From NCBI GenBank assembly GCA_963555835.3, contig CAUVWZ020000002.1, positions 1,302,001 to 1,366,000 of the forward strand: a DNA stretch of 64,000 nucleotides, in the 5' to 3' direction. This document shows positions 36,326-44,322 of the stretch, in pieces. The stretch's first letter is position 1, and each line of letters starts with the position of its first letter. The position numbers and the translations under genes are program-made. Below the pieces are notes generated by a model. The model saw nothing but the letters and a program-made list of their open reading frames with translations. It did no database searches and had not been told where the DNA came from. Source of the DNA: JAPUME01 sp027294185 (lineage in GTDB: Bacteria; Acidobacteriota; Terriglobia; UBA7540; JAPUME01).

Positions 36326-36627
36326 GTTCTCGGACTACCTCCTAAGAATGGAATGTTGCATTCATCGCCTTGGCCGGAACGCCGGCAAGAAACACCGTGG
36401 CCGCCAATCATGGGGAACTCAATTCTAAGGCAAAACCGCTCGCACGGCAACCGCACCTCTCCCGAGTCCATCTCCCGGCGGGTACTAACGTACTCTCGAC
36501 CCCGCTATAGTTTCGGAGCCATAATTCGAAGGTAAAAGGTAGGTGCAGGCTTCGCCTCGAAGCTGCTGACAACTCCTTCATTGAGCCGCGGCCCGCGTCT
36601 TTAATCTTAGTTTCAGGATGTAATGTT
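36326..36627. other. Intergenic region upstream of the PilZ gene
   Basis: About 300 bases between divergent genes. No RNA or repeat was recognised. A c-di-GMP riboswitch was considered because of the PilZ gene, but no conserved core could be read. Confidence 0.3.
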
Positions 36628-36984
36628 ATGTCTTGGGTTGATTCAGCCCAAATAAGAGTTCAAGGCGGGAAGAAGCGCTCGTACCCGCGCTTTACGCCGC
36701 CGGTTTCACCTCTTGGCGGCTTCATGAGCGGCGATCATCGAATCACCGGTGACGTCTTCAAGATCAGCCGGTCAGGGTTGTACCTGATGACTCAGGAGCC
36801 TCTGAGGGTGGGCATGCCCGGCAAGCTGGGAGTGACGCTTCCCGACTGGTTCTTTCGCGTCAATGCTGTCGTCCGCTCCACCGAGCCAAGCCGTGGTGCG
36901 GGCATCGAATTCGTATCGATGGGCTCGCAGGATCGTGAAGCTCTGAGCTCGTATTGCGATTTCTTACGCCGTCTCACGCAATAG
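36628..36984 (+). CDS. PilZ domain protein
   Basis: 118 residues forming one PilZ barrel: basic KKRSYPRFT (about 16-24) is the c-di-GMP RxxxR-type motif in a reduced form, GDVFKISRSGLYL (about 45-57) matches D/NxSxxG, and LPDWFFRVNAVVRSTEPSRGAGIEFVSM closes the barrel. Such single-domain proteins bind c-di-GMP and change a partner; the partner here is not visible. Confidence 0.8.
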   Translation: MSWVDSAQIRVQGGKKRSYPRFTPPVSPLGGFMSGDHRITGDVFKISRSGLYLMTQEPLRVGMPGKLGVTLPDWFFRVNAVVRSTEPSRGAGIEFVSMGSQDREALSSYCDFLRRLTQ

Positions 36985-37003
36985 GTCCCCCGAAAGCTCG
37001 CCT

Positions 37004-37978
37004 CTACAGCGGCAATTCACTTCCCAGACCTCTCTCCCTGGCCTTCTTGAGAACCAGGTACCCGGTGGCCAGGTCCTCCAAAGCCAGACCCAGGTTGATC
37101 GAAAAGGTACGCTCACTTTCGTTTTCCCGACCCGGCTTCCGGCCGGAGACGATCTCTCCCAGGTCTGCATAGGGGCGGGGTGTCGCCTGGAAGTAACCCT
37201 GAACTCTGTAGTAATCCATCTGCTCCACATCGTCGGTGGCCAGCTTTTGGGCTTCCTCGAACGCCCCGGCCTGCCAGTAGGAATCGAAATCGACCGGGCT
37301 GGCAAAAGCTCCCTCAGCCATCCATCCGGGCTCGATTGCGGGGTTGGGATTCTTCAGTACGGGTCCGCTGGTTACCACAATGTCCAGATTCTCCACCGCC
37401 TCCCTCGGATGATTCACTACTTCGATATCGAGTGGAAGGACCTTACCCATTTCCCTGGCAAACTTCCGGGCGACCTCAGGGAGAATATCGTAAGCTTTCA
37501 CTTTTCGGAGCTTGAACAGCGTGGACAGCGCTTCCAGGTTGCTCCTTCCCTGCACCCCACAGGCAAGGATTCCCACGGTCGAAGAATCCTTCCGAGCCAG
37601 GTATTTCGCCGCCACCCCGGTAGCGGCTCCGGTTCGCTTGGCCGTGATCCAGGTCGCGTCCATTACGGCGGTGGGGATTCCGGTATCCGGGTCGTTCAGA
37701 ACCAACAAGCCCGTTATGTAAGGAAGCCCTCTCTTCTGATTGTCAGGATAACCGGAGATCCACTTGACCCCGGCAACGCCCGGGTTGGGCAGATAGGCCG
37801 GCATGGCATGAATGAAAGCATCTTCGCGAGGATGGATGCCGGGTTTGGGTGGCATCTCATACCGCCCTTCCCCTTTTTCTTTGAACATGGCCTCCAGAGC
37901 CAGGATAATCTCCTGCATCGACAAGCCGACGCCCTCGACGTCCTGCCTGGACAGATATAGGATCGACTTTGACTCCAT
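37004..37978 (-). CDS. Ornithine cyclodeaminase/alanine dehydrogenase family enzyme
   Basis: About 324 residues. The NAD-binding Rossmann core is VGILACGVQGRSNLEAL (about 138-154), preceded by MDATWITAKRTGAATGVAAKYLAR as in the mu-crystallin/ornithine cyclodeaminase family. It probably is an NAD-dependent amino or imino acid dehydrogenase. The ATG at 37978 begins MESKSILYL and fits family length. A longer reading to 38074 would translate a tandem repeat and is unlikely. Confidence 0.85.
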   Translation of the reverse strand: MESKSILYLSRQDVEGVGLSMQEIILALEAMFKEKGEGRYEMPPKPGIHPREDAFIHAMPAYLPNPGVAGVKWISGYPDNQKRGLPYITGLLVLNDPDTGIPTAVMDATWITAKRTGAATGVAAKYLARKDSSTVGILACGVQGRSNLEALSTLFKLRKVKAYDILPEVARKFAREMGKVLPLDIEVVNHPREAVENLDIVVTSGPVLKNPNPAIEPGWMAEGAFASPVDFDSYWQAGAFEEAQKLATDDVEQMDYYRVQGYFQATPRPYADLGEIVSGRKPGRENESERTFSINLGLALEDLATGYLVLKKARERGLGSELPL

Positions 37979-38009
37979 TTTCACGCCCCCGAGACCCTCC
38001 TGCCTCAAT

Positions 38010-38043
38010 CCATGACGCCATGACGCCATAATGCCATGATGCC
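38010..38043. repeat. Four 8-bp tandem repeats (CCATGACG-like)
   Basis: CCATGACG occurs twice, then CCATAATG and CCATGATG, just upstream of the ornithine-cyclodeaminase-like gene. It may affect expression by length changes, but that is only a possibility. Confidence 0.6.
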
Positions 38044-38258
38044 ACAGGTACTTCCCTCGCCCGAGACGGGTCAAAAACCTCTAACACACTCGCGCTGAGA
38101 TCATTGATAAGCTCAGCAATGATTGCATAACAAGGGGGCGCATGGTATCAAATGTACTCCTCGCCGAAAAACCGACTTGAAGTTCCTCGGTGATTATACC
38201 TAACATAGTTCAGAATCGGGTAGAGGCAGTTGGTGTCGGAAGAAGGAGCAAGGCAATC

Positions 38259-38840
38259 ATGGCGAAAAGAGCTCATTCGATCATTTTTGTTGCTGTACTG
38301 ACCCTGGTAATCTTTGTAACGGCTTCCATGGCAGGTTCGCAAGGCGAAGCTCAGCAACCGAGAATTGCACAAGCCGCTCCGCTATTCAAACTACAGTCGT
38401 TGAGCGGCGATACGCTGGCTCTGGCAGATTTGCGCGGCAAGTTTGTTGTGATCCACTTTGCCGCGAGTTGGTGACCGTTCTGTAATGCGGAGGCTCCGCA
38501 TCTGGAAGCACTTTGGCAGAAGTATCAGTCCCGAAACGTTCAAGTCCTGATCATCGATGTTAAGGAAAGCAGGGAGACAACCGAAAACTGGGCAGCTGCC
38601 CGAAAGTTTTCTTTTCCAGTGTTATTGGACACCCATGGACAAGTCTCAGCCAGCTATGCCCCACCTGACATTTTGCCGGATTTGGCGCGCGAAGACGTAT
38701 GTATTGCCTCTAACCTGTTGATTGATGCTAAGGGGAAAATACAGTTCTTCTCTCTTCTGGATTCAAGAAATTTTGATGCGAAATTGATTGCTCTGACAAA
38801 ACGACTCGAAGAGCTACTTCTGGAAAACAAGCCCAGGTAG
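38259..38840 (+). CDS. Exported thioredoxin/TlpA-like protein with in-frame TGA (putative selenoprotein)
   Basis: Read through the TGA at 38472-38474 this is a 193-residue protein. It has a signal peptide (MAKRAHSIIFVAVLTLVIFV, residues 1-20 and beyond) and a redoxin-like domain: APLFKLQSLSGDTLALADLRG, then KFVVIHFAASW. The next codon is TGA, then PFCNAEAPHLEALW. TlpA-like proteins have WCPxC or WCxxC exactly there, so the TGA replaces the nucleophilic first cysteine and gives a U-x-x-C motif (Sec72, Cys75). The frame stays open and family-like to the stop at 38840 (VLIIDVKESRETTENWAAARKFSFPVLLD, then LLIDAKGKIQF). A small hairpin follows the TGA (listed separately). An AAGGAG site lies upstream of the ATG at 38259. 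It probably acts in the periplasm as a reductase or peroxide-scavenging protein. Confidence 0.8.
38485..38501 (+). promoter_or_regulatory. Candidate bacterial SECIS hairpin
   Basis: Directly after the TGA at 38472, bases 38485-38491 (ATGCGGA) and 38495-38501 (TCCGCAT) are perfect complements around GGC. Counted as a 6-bp stem, the loop is AGGCT (38491-38495), beginning 17 bases after the TGA. Bacterial SECIS elements usually have an upper stem of 4-16 bp, a G in the first two loop positions and a loop 16-37 bases from the UGA. All three are met. The loop also resembles the AGGUCU loop of the E. coli fdhF element. SelB binding is inferred, not shown. Confidence 0.7.
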
Positions 38841-39131
38841 GCGTCGTAGGGCTCCTCAAGGGAGGGTCGCAGGACTCCGAGAGTGTCTAGTCCGCTCGAC
38901 TTCTTCGAGCGTTTTCCCGTTTATGCCGGCATGGAATCCATGCCTCCCAGCCACTCAAATATATAACTGCAACCAGCTTCCTGTAATTGCCTAATTTTAT
39001 GCGCCTGTGAGTCGAGGAACGGACCGGCCTAAAAACAAGATGTTTCAGGGCCATCTGATTCCCGGACTTTAGGGTGAATGGATTCAGGAAGTTAGGAAGA
39101 GCCTTGCAGAAGGGTTTTTGTGCCAGAGTTC

Positions 39132-39192
39132 TCACTCCGGAAAGTTCATCCGCCGCAGGAGGTCCTGGAAGCGGAGGTCGTCGCGCAGGGGT
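39132..39192 (-). pseudogene. Kinase/TPR protein 3' remnant (copy a)
   Basis: On the minus strand the bases read LRDDLRFQDLLRRMNFPE then a stop. This is close to the LRSDPRFQDLLRRM ending common in acidobacterial Ser/Thr kinases with TPR tails. Nothing upstream of the segment continues the protein, so it is a truncated remnant. Confidence 0.6.
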
Positions 39193-39348
39193 GAATTCTT
39201 GTCCTGATTTTTGGCATGTCGGGGGCTTCGGGTGGCGGCGCCATACCCCGTACTTTCGTACTCTCGACGCTGACCCGCTCGATTGAGAGAATGGTGGCTC
39301 ATACAGCGGCGACGGCTTCGGCCGCGCCGAATTAAAGAAGGAGGCTTT

Positions 39349-39939
39349 ATGAGGGCAAAACATTGGGAAAAAGCTGCGGCGGTTCTTTTGTTTGCTGCGG
39401 TGGGTTCTTCCTGTTCGGCTTCGCGAACCTATCGGGCCACGGTTCACACGCATCACGTTCACACTCACGTACATGTCGTTACGGTCGGGCATCACGACTA
39501 TCGTATCGAGCATCGCCACCGGGCGGATAGGGGATACCGCCACAAACATGACGAAATGGAAATGCACCGTGTCCTGCTGGCCAAGGGAAAGATTCCTACG
39601 TTGCCGGCTCGAAGCAACAAGGGAGGACATGTCCAAGGGAAGCAACGAGCTGCGGAAGTCGGCGGCCTGGGTCAGAATAGCCGGAGCGACCACCGGGTAA
39701 CACATCGGGAGACGCATCGGCGCGCAGACCGGCACGAGGTGAAACCGGAGCGAGTTCGCGACAAGTCGGTTGACCGGCACGAGGTGCGACACGACTCGGC
39801 TCGCGTCCGAAGTGACAATGCTCGCAAGGAAAGGGCCGAAGAGCGTCCCCAAATGGCGAAAGTTAAAGTCAAGAAGGTGGCCAAGGCCAAAGCCAAAGAT
39901 AAAGATAAGGACCGGGAACCTACGAAACGGAGCAAATAA
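39349..39939 (+). CDS. Histidine-rich basic lipoprotein
   Basis: An AAGGAGG site lies before the ATG at 39349. The 196-residue product has a signal peptide ending in a lipobox-like VGSSC (residues 18-22), so Cys22 would be acylated. The mature part opens with a His-rich block, VHTHHVHTHVHVVTVGHHDY. A very basic, polar region with repeated RH, RAD and DRHEV elements follows, ending in KVKVKKVAKAKAKDKDKD. No domain family is recognised. The His block suggests metal binding at the cell surface. The minus strand is also open across this gene, but it lacks a good start and family features. Confidence 0.65.
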   Translation: MRAKHWEKAAAVLLFAAVGSSCSASRTYRATVHTHHVHTHVHVVTVGHHDYRIEHRHRADRGYRHKHDEMEMHRVLLAKGKIPTLPARSNKGGHVQGKQRAAEVGGLGQNSRSDHRVTHRETHRRADRHEVKPERVRDKSVDRHEVRHDSARVRSDNARKERAEERPQMAKVKVKKVAKAKAKDKDKDREPTKRSK

Positions 39940-40105
39940 GGCGGCGACGTCCGGGGGAAAGACCGCGCCGGGGAGTAGAAAGCGAGGCAAATCAGTATTC
40001 TTGCGGCGTCTATAACTACAGCGCGGACAAGCTCATGGGCAACCGCCCGCGAACCCTCATGGAGTTCGCTCTCCCCCGTGGGAAGAGGTTGATGGGAATC
40101 GGACA

Positions 40106-41620
40106 CTAGGCCCCGAGGAGCTCGAATCGGAATATCCTTGCAAGGATCAGTAAGGCGGTCAGCACGGTGAACACCGCTAGACTTCCCCAGCCAAACCAGG
40201 TGGCGAAAGTGGAAGGATAAAAGACCTTGTCTTTCTTGGGTATCACGGTAAAGCAGTAGTAAAGGTTCATACCAAACACGACTGGGGCTATGAAAAAGGC
40301 CAGGGCGGAAGCGACGAGCACGAGCCAGACCGGCCGGAGAGACGCCCAGACAATAATCGAAACCGCGGCAACGAGAGAGTAAAACATCGTGATCCGATAA
40401 ATGTTGTACTCCGAGTACCATTTGCGCTTGTGCTCCGTGGTCAGATCGTCTCGAGCAGTCCCTCGCAGGGCAGCCGTTGAACGAAAAAGATTCCGGCAAC
40501 AAGCGCCTACCACTCTAGGCCAGCCGTCGAAGTAATTAAAGGCCGTAGAAAAGGTCCCCGCAAGGGCCCCGACAAGAAAAACCATCATCATCCCCGGGCC
40601 TACGCTGAGTGTAAATATCTTCGCAATTTCACCGATGACCGCGTTTCCCTGGACCGGATTGGGATAGAGCCAAACCGCCGACAGCAATAGGAACATGCAC
40701 ACGACGACGAAAGAGATGGTATGTCCCAGTCGGAAATCCCAAAGCCCAATCCTGAACCAACGCCGACAGTATTCAAGAGCATGAGGGGATAAACACGAAG
40801 TGTCCACTGACAGCGCCTCTTTGCTCGACGTGGAGGGATCAAAATGTTCGACGAGGCCTTCGGCTTCGAGCTGATCTCTGATTCGTCCCATTCCTACTTT
40901 TTTCGCCTTTCCCCACTCGGAAGCTTGCAGCGACACATCGATACCTGTGGGAAGAAGGCCGAGGAAGGCGGCAATGATCAGCCAAGAGCCCTCCGGCGCC
41001 TCAAAAATGAAGAAGTGCGCCATGGAAGAGAGGGGAGCCGGTTGAACGAGATACACGGCAAACGTGGAGAGGAGAAGGATCCCTGCGCAAATCTTGGTCA
41101 CGCGCTCCAGCGTTGCATATTTCCCGCCCAGAATAATGACGACAGAGAGCACCGCAAGAACGAATGCGATTCCAGACAAGGGAATGTCCAGCCCTACATA
41201 CTCGACGAAAAAATAATAAAGGACGGCGGATGCTGCAATGAGCCGTCCTGCCTGGCCAATGGCGCACTGAAGCAAGGTCGTGATCAAGACGTACCATACG
41301 GGCCACCGCTTCCAGGCGGTAGCGTAAGCGTCCAGCATGCTCCTTCCCGTGGCATGGGTGAATCGGAAGGCCATCTCAAAACCGTAATACTTAAAAACGT
41401 AAGCAATGGGTATGCACCAGAGCAAGGCATAGGCGAAACGTCCACCGGCTGCAGGAGCCGTGATCAAATGACTGGTTCCGATGCCGGTCATCATGAGGAT
41501 CATGCCCGGCCCGAAGTGCCTCACGAACCCTCGCAAGGTCATTTCCGGAAGCACCAAGCTGTCCATAGATTCTTGATCTTTTAACATGTCGCCTAAATCT
41601 GAGGTCTTCTCTACCCCCAT
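40106..41620 (-). CDS. Nramp-related transporter lacking the metal motifs
   Basis: 504 residues with about eleven transmembrane helices and the Nramp fold order. In true Nramp, TM1 holds DPGN and TM6 holds MPH. Here TM1 reads GPGMILMMTGIGTSHLI and TM6 reads FLGLLPTGIDVSLQ, so both metal motifs are missing. The substrate is thus probably not Mn or Fe; distant Nramp relatives take other cations. A long loop (about 236-280) lies between TM6 and TM7. The ATG start may be one of several near the N-terminus. Confidence 0.8.
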   Translation of the reverse strand: MGVEKTSDLGDMLKDQESMDSLVLPEMTLRGFVRHFGPGMILMMTGIGTSHLITAPAAGGRFAYALLWCIPIAYVFKYYGFEMAFRFTHATGRSMLDAYATAWKRWPVWYVLITTLLQCAIGQAGRLIAASAVLYYFFVEYVGLDIPLSGIAFVLAVLSVVIILGGKYATLERVTKICAGILLLSTFAVYLVQPAPLSSMAHFFIFEAPEGSWLIIAAFLGLLPTGIDVSLQASEWGKAKKVGMGRIRDQLEAEGLVEHFDPSTSSKEALSVDTSCLSPHALEYCRRWFRIGLWDFRLGHTISFVVVCMFLLLSAVWLYPNPVQGNAVIGEIAKIFTLSVGPGMMMVFLVGALAGTFSTAFNYFDGWPRVVGACCRNLFRSTAALRGTARDDLTTEHKRKWYSEYNIYRITMFYSLVAAVSIIVWASLRPVWLVLVASALAFFIAPVVFGMNLYYCFTVIPKKDKVFYPSTFATWFGWGSLAVFTVLTALLILARIFRFELLGA

Positions 41621-42240
41621 CCGATGCTAGGGGGGGATCGGTATTGATTTTCGGAACGGGTGAACGCGGCAGGCTCGACCGCAGGTTCACTAGACCAGGA
41701 ATCCCGTCAACTAGCGCGATGGATAAACCACACAGCCAAGGGTTCGCTGCGGACCCGGTGCCTTTCCAACTTGATCAGCCGAGGATCCGTCCCGTTTTGC
41801 AAAGTGCTGCCGTCAATGGACGCTCTCGATTCGACGGAAAAAGTCGGAACGGTACTCCTGTGCACCAAGAGGGTCCGGCGGGGTCGGTGATCTCGAGGCA
41901 GTGGTCGTCCCGCAGGCCGCCAAACCGATTGATGGGGCTATTCTAGTTCGCCCTCGGCAGGCAAGTCAACGCAGACGCTCTTAGGCCCGCCGTTCGGCTG
42001 AGGTCTGAGAAGCCTGATTGGTGACAACGCAATATTTGATGAGGGCCGGCTCATCCCGCCCATTTCATCTCAACAGTTGACTTTGATCTTATCCGAGGTC
42101 TAGGATGGGCCTCGGGATACCCCGTCGATCCGAATCGCAACTATTTTAGCCGTTCAAGTAGCTAACTCCATGAAACTCTGCCCGAAGAGTGGGGTCCAAA
42201 TTGACAGTCTCCGGCCCTCGACCGGAGAGGGAGGCAAAAC
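41621..42240. other. Intergenic region between divergent genes
   Basis: About 620 bases upstream of the Nramp-like and MscS-like genes. It has no supported gene. A short segment at 41933-41975 (GATGGGGCTATTCTAG, then GGCAAGTCAACGCA) is similar to sequences at 46972-47002 and 47936-47980. These could be shared relics of the same debris. Confidence 0.4.
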
Positions 42241-42897
42241 ATGAACTGGGAAATTATTCAGGAACCCTTGCGGGTAATGTGGATCAATACCATTGGATTT
42301 GTGCCAAATCTGCTGTTCGCACTGGTGATTCTGCTGATTGGCTGTATCGTCGCTCGCGTGGTTCGCTACCTCGTCCAGCGAGCCTTGAAGCTGGTGCAAT
42401 TGGACAAGATTTCGGAGAAGGCGGGAATCAATGACGCTTTGAAGCAGGCCAACCTCACCGCGCTGCCCTCGCAGGTGGTGGCAAAACTGTTTTACTGGAT
42501 TGTGATGATCCTGGCCCTGGTGATAGCCGTGGATATGGTGAAGCTGACGGTGGCAACGGAGCTTCTGAACCGCGTTCTGCTCTATCTTCCCAACGTGATC
42601 TTAGCCGTCTTTGTGCTGGTCCTCGGATTTTTCTTCGGCAGTCTGTTACGGGGATTCGTGCAGACAACGCTCGGAGTCACTAAGACGATGGATCCGGAGG
42701 TTGCGGGCAAGGTAGCCCAGTTAGCCATCATCCTATTCGCCGTCGGAGTCAGCCTGGAGCAATTACGCATCGGCACCCTCATCACGAATGCCTTTAACGT
42801 GGCTTTCGCTGCAATAGCATTCGCATTGGCGTTGGCATTTGGCCTCGGGTGCAAGGACCTGGTAAAAGGCTGGGTTGAAGGACTCCTCAAGAAGTAG
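42241..42897 (+). CDS. Membrane protein with conserved TM helix (MscS-related)
   Basis: 218 residues with five or six transmembrane helices. The segment PNLLFALVILLIGCIVARVVRYLV followed by QLDKISEKAGI is the 'conserved TM helix' (TM_helix) unit seen before MscS channels, and it occurs a second time in NVILAVFVLVLGFFFGSLLRGFV. No MscS beta domain is present, so it is a short variant of unknown transport activity. ATG with GGAGAGGGAGG upstream. Confidence 0.8.
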   Translation: MNWEIIQEPLRVMWINTIGFVPNLLFALVILLIGCIVARVVRYLVQRALKLVQLDKISEKAGINDALKQANLTALPSQVVAKLFYWIVMILALVIAVDMVKLTVATELLNRVLLYLPNVILAVFVLVLGFFFGSLLRGFVQTTLGVTKTMDPEVAGKVAQLAIILFAVGVSLEQLRIGTLITNAFNVAFAAIAFALALAFGLGCKDLVKGWVEGLLKK

Positions 42898-43003
42898 AAA
42901 TCCCGGCCACGGGGGAAACCCCTAGCCGAGTGGTGGATTCAGGCTGCATCGAAGAACCCTATGGGCTCAATCTAAGAGGAGTTGTGTGCGGGCTCCTGGT
43001 CGG

Positions 43004-43052
43004 GGAAGTTCATCCGCCCCAGGAGGTCCTGGAAGCGGAGGGCCTCCTGAGG
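43004..43052 (-). pseudogene. Kinase/TPR protein 3' remnant (copy b)
   Basis: Minus-strand bases read ALRFQDLLGRMNFPD, a degraded copy of the LRSDPRFQDLLRRM ending. It lies directly beside the IS3 relic. Confidence 0.55.
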
Positions 43053-43271
43053 TGACCGGGGTATTTTGTACCAGGTGAAATGAGAGAGAATTCACCTGTA
43101 AGGGAGGCCCAGATTGTGAACGAGCAGTTGAGGGTGCAATAGAACACGCTGCGGCCATATTCGGCGCTCGGCTGCCGCCCGCCTGCCCCGGAAGCCGGAA
43201 ACCCTTACCTGCCACCGAGAGCCCTTCCGCATCCCCGTGCTGTGATGTAGACTCTCTCGTTGGAACTGGTA
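43053..43271 (+). mobile_element. IS3-family relic with transposase C-terminus
   Basis: The plus strand near 43145-43190 translates as NTLRPYSALGCRPPAP, matching the HSALGYRPPAP ending of IS3-type transposases. On the right it ends with a sequence (CTCTCTCGTTGGAACTGGTA) that is the inverted copy of the end at 58878-58905. On the left it begins with TGACCGGGGTATTTTGTACC. The body is deleted, so it is a non-mobile remnant. The next sequence is a sigma-70 fragment. Confidence 0.75.
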
Positions 43272-43445
43272 GAAAAACTGGGCCAGGTCAACGGCAGCGA
43301 CCACACGCTAGAGGAGGTGGGGCAGCGTTTTTCTCTCACCCGTGAGCGCATCCGCCAGATCGAAGCCAGGGGATTGGCCAAGCTGCGATATCCGGCCCGG
43401 AGCCGGAAGCTTAGGCCGTTTCTATATGCCCATGCTGGCGATTAA
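43260..43445 (+). pseudogene. Sigma-70 region 4 fragment
   Basis: LEEVGQRFSLTRERIRQIEARGLAKLRYP is the RpoD-like sigma region 4.2 helix-turn-helix that binds the -35 box. The rest of a sigma factor is absent; the IS3 relic directly precedes it. It is the 3' end of a lost sigma gene. With the in-frame start it would give a 61-residue peptide, which could in principle still be made. Confidence 0.8.
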
Positions 43446-43539
43446 GACGATGCCTTCCGAAGCTCGGTGCAAATCTCCACCTGTGCCAATCATTGGGCGA
43501 CGCGAAGGAGTCCGGTAAAGAAAAAATCTGGAGGTTATC

Positions 43540-43854
43540 ATGGCTAAGTTTGTGAAGGTCGGAAACAAATCAGAGTTTCAGGATCTGGAGGCGGGCAAGC
43601 TCGTGGATGCCGGGGGACAAAGTATCGCCATTTTTGATCTGGGCGGGAACTACTACGCCATCGAAAATACGTGTCCCCATCGAGGCGGACCCCTGGCCGA
43701 GGGCGAAATGGGCGGGGAGGAAGTCATCTGCCCGTGGCACGGCGCCCGATTCAACATAAAGACCGGGGCCGTCGTTGGCCCGCCAGCCTCACAAGGGGTG
43801 AAAAGCTTTCCCGTTCGCGTTACGGGAGATGATGTGGAAGTCGAGATCGAATAG
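43540..43854 (+). CDS. Rieske [2Fe-2S] ferredoxin
   Basis: 104 residues with the Rieske ligands in CPHRGGPLAEG (CxH) and CPWHGARF (CxxH), typical of ferredoxin components of non-haem oxygenases. A good ribosome site (TGGAGG) precedes the ATG. The oxygenase partner is not nearby. It is an electron carrier in the cytoplasm. Confidence 0.92.
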   Translation: MAKFVKVGNKSEFQDLEAGKLVDAGGQSIAIFDLGGNYYAIENTCPHRGGPLAEGEMGGEEVICPWHGARFNIKTGAVVGPPASQGVKSFPVRVTGDDVEVEIE

Positions 43855-43881
43855 GAAGGCGAAACTTCATCCTATGGGTGA

Positions 43882-44061
43882 ATGGAAATGAATCCTCGAT
43901 TCGCAGAGATCGTCGAGGCCCATTTTGGTCAGGACGTCAAATGCATTACGGCCTGCCAAGAAGGGGGGCGATCCCTGAAAGCTGCGGAGCTTCTGCTCCA
44001 GAGCATGAATTTCACAATTGAAGTTGTCGCACCCCTTGACAGGTGGTCTCGAGCAACCTGA
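43882..44061 (+). pseudogene. Rhodanese C-terminal fragment
   Basis: 59 codons reading NPRFAEIVEAHFGQDVKCITACQEGGRSLKAAELLLQ. The CQEGGR loop (C-x4-R) is the active-site loop of rhodanese. The N-terminal half of the domain is missing and the C-terminal strand is altered. It is most likely a decaying gene fragment between the Rieske and MsrB genes, although a short ATG-started peptide is possible. Confidence 0.6.
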
Positions 44062-44073
44062 TTCCTGAGTGAA

Positions 44074-44292
44074 TTGAGGTGTCCTGTGTTTCAACCCGGG
44101 CAACGTATAAGCGCAAATCTGGCGGGAATGATGGTGGGTGAGGTAACTTTTCACGCTGCGGTGACCGACGCCATAGGAACCATCGTGAAACAGACCTCTT
44201 CCGATCCTCCCCAATACCTGGTTAAACTCCTGTTTTCTTTCAAAGGCTTGAACCAGTTGGAAGTCCCCGAGAAGCGTCTTAAACTTCTCTAG
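44074..44292 (+). CDS. Possible small protein (72 aa), uncertain
   Basis: The frame reads MRCPVFQPGQRISANLAGMM, then GEVTFHAAVTDAIGTIV, then YLVKLLFSFKGLNQLEVPEKR. The pattern of alternating hydrophobic residues looks protein-like (a small beta barrel), but no family is recognised and the opposite strand is also open. The ribosome site is weak. Confidence 0.35.
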   Translation: MRCPVFQPGQRISANLAGMMVGEVTFHAAVTDAIGTIVKQTSSDPPQYLVKLLFSFKGLNQLEVPEKRLKLL

Positions 44293-44322
44293 ACAGTTAC
44301 CGTCCACCCTCAACGTTGCGGG

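Noticed and set aside
36326..36627. c-di-GMP riboswitch before the PilZ gene
   Set aside because: No conserved core could be read.
38887..39990. Long open frame on the minus strand opposite the His-rich lipoprotein
   Set aside because: It lacks a ribosome site and family features, and contains the kinase/TPR remnant in another frame. The plus-strand gene has a better start and signal peptide.
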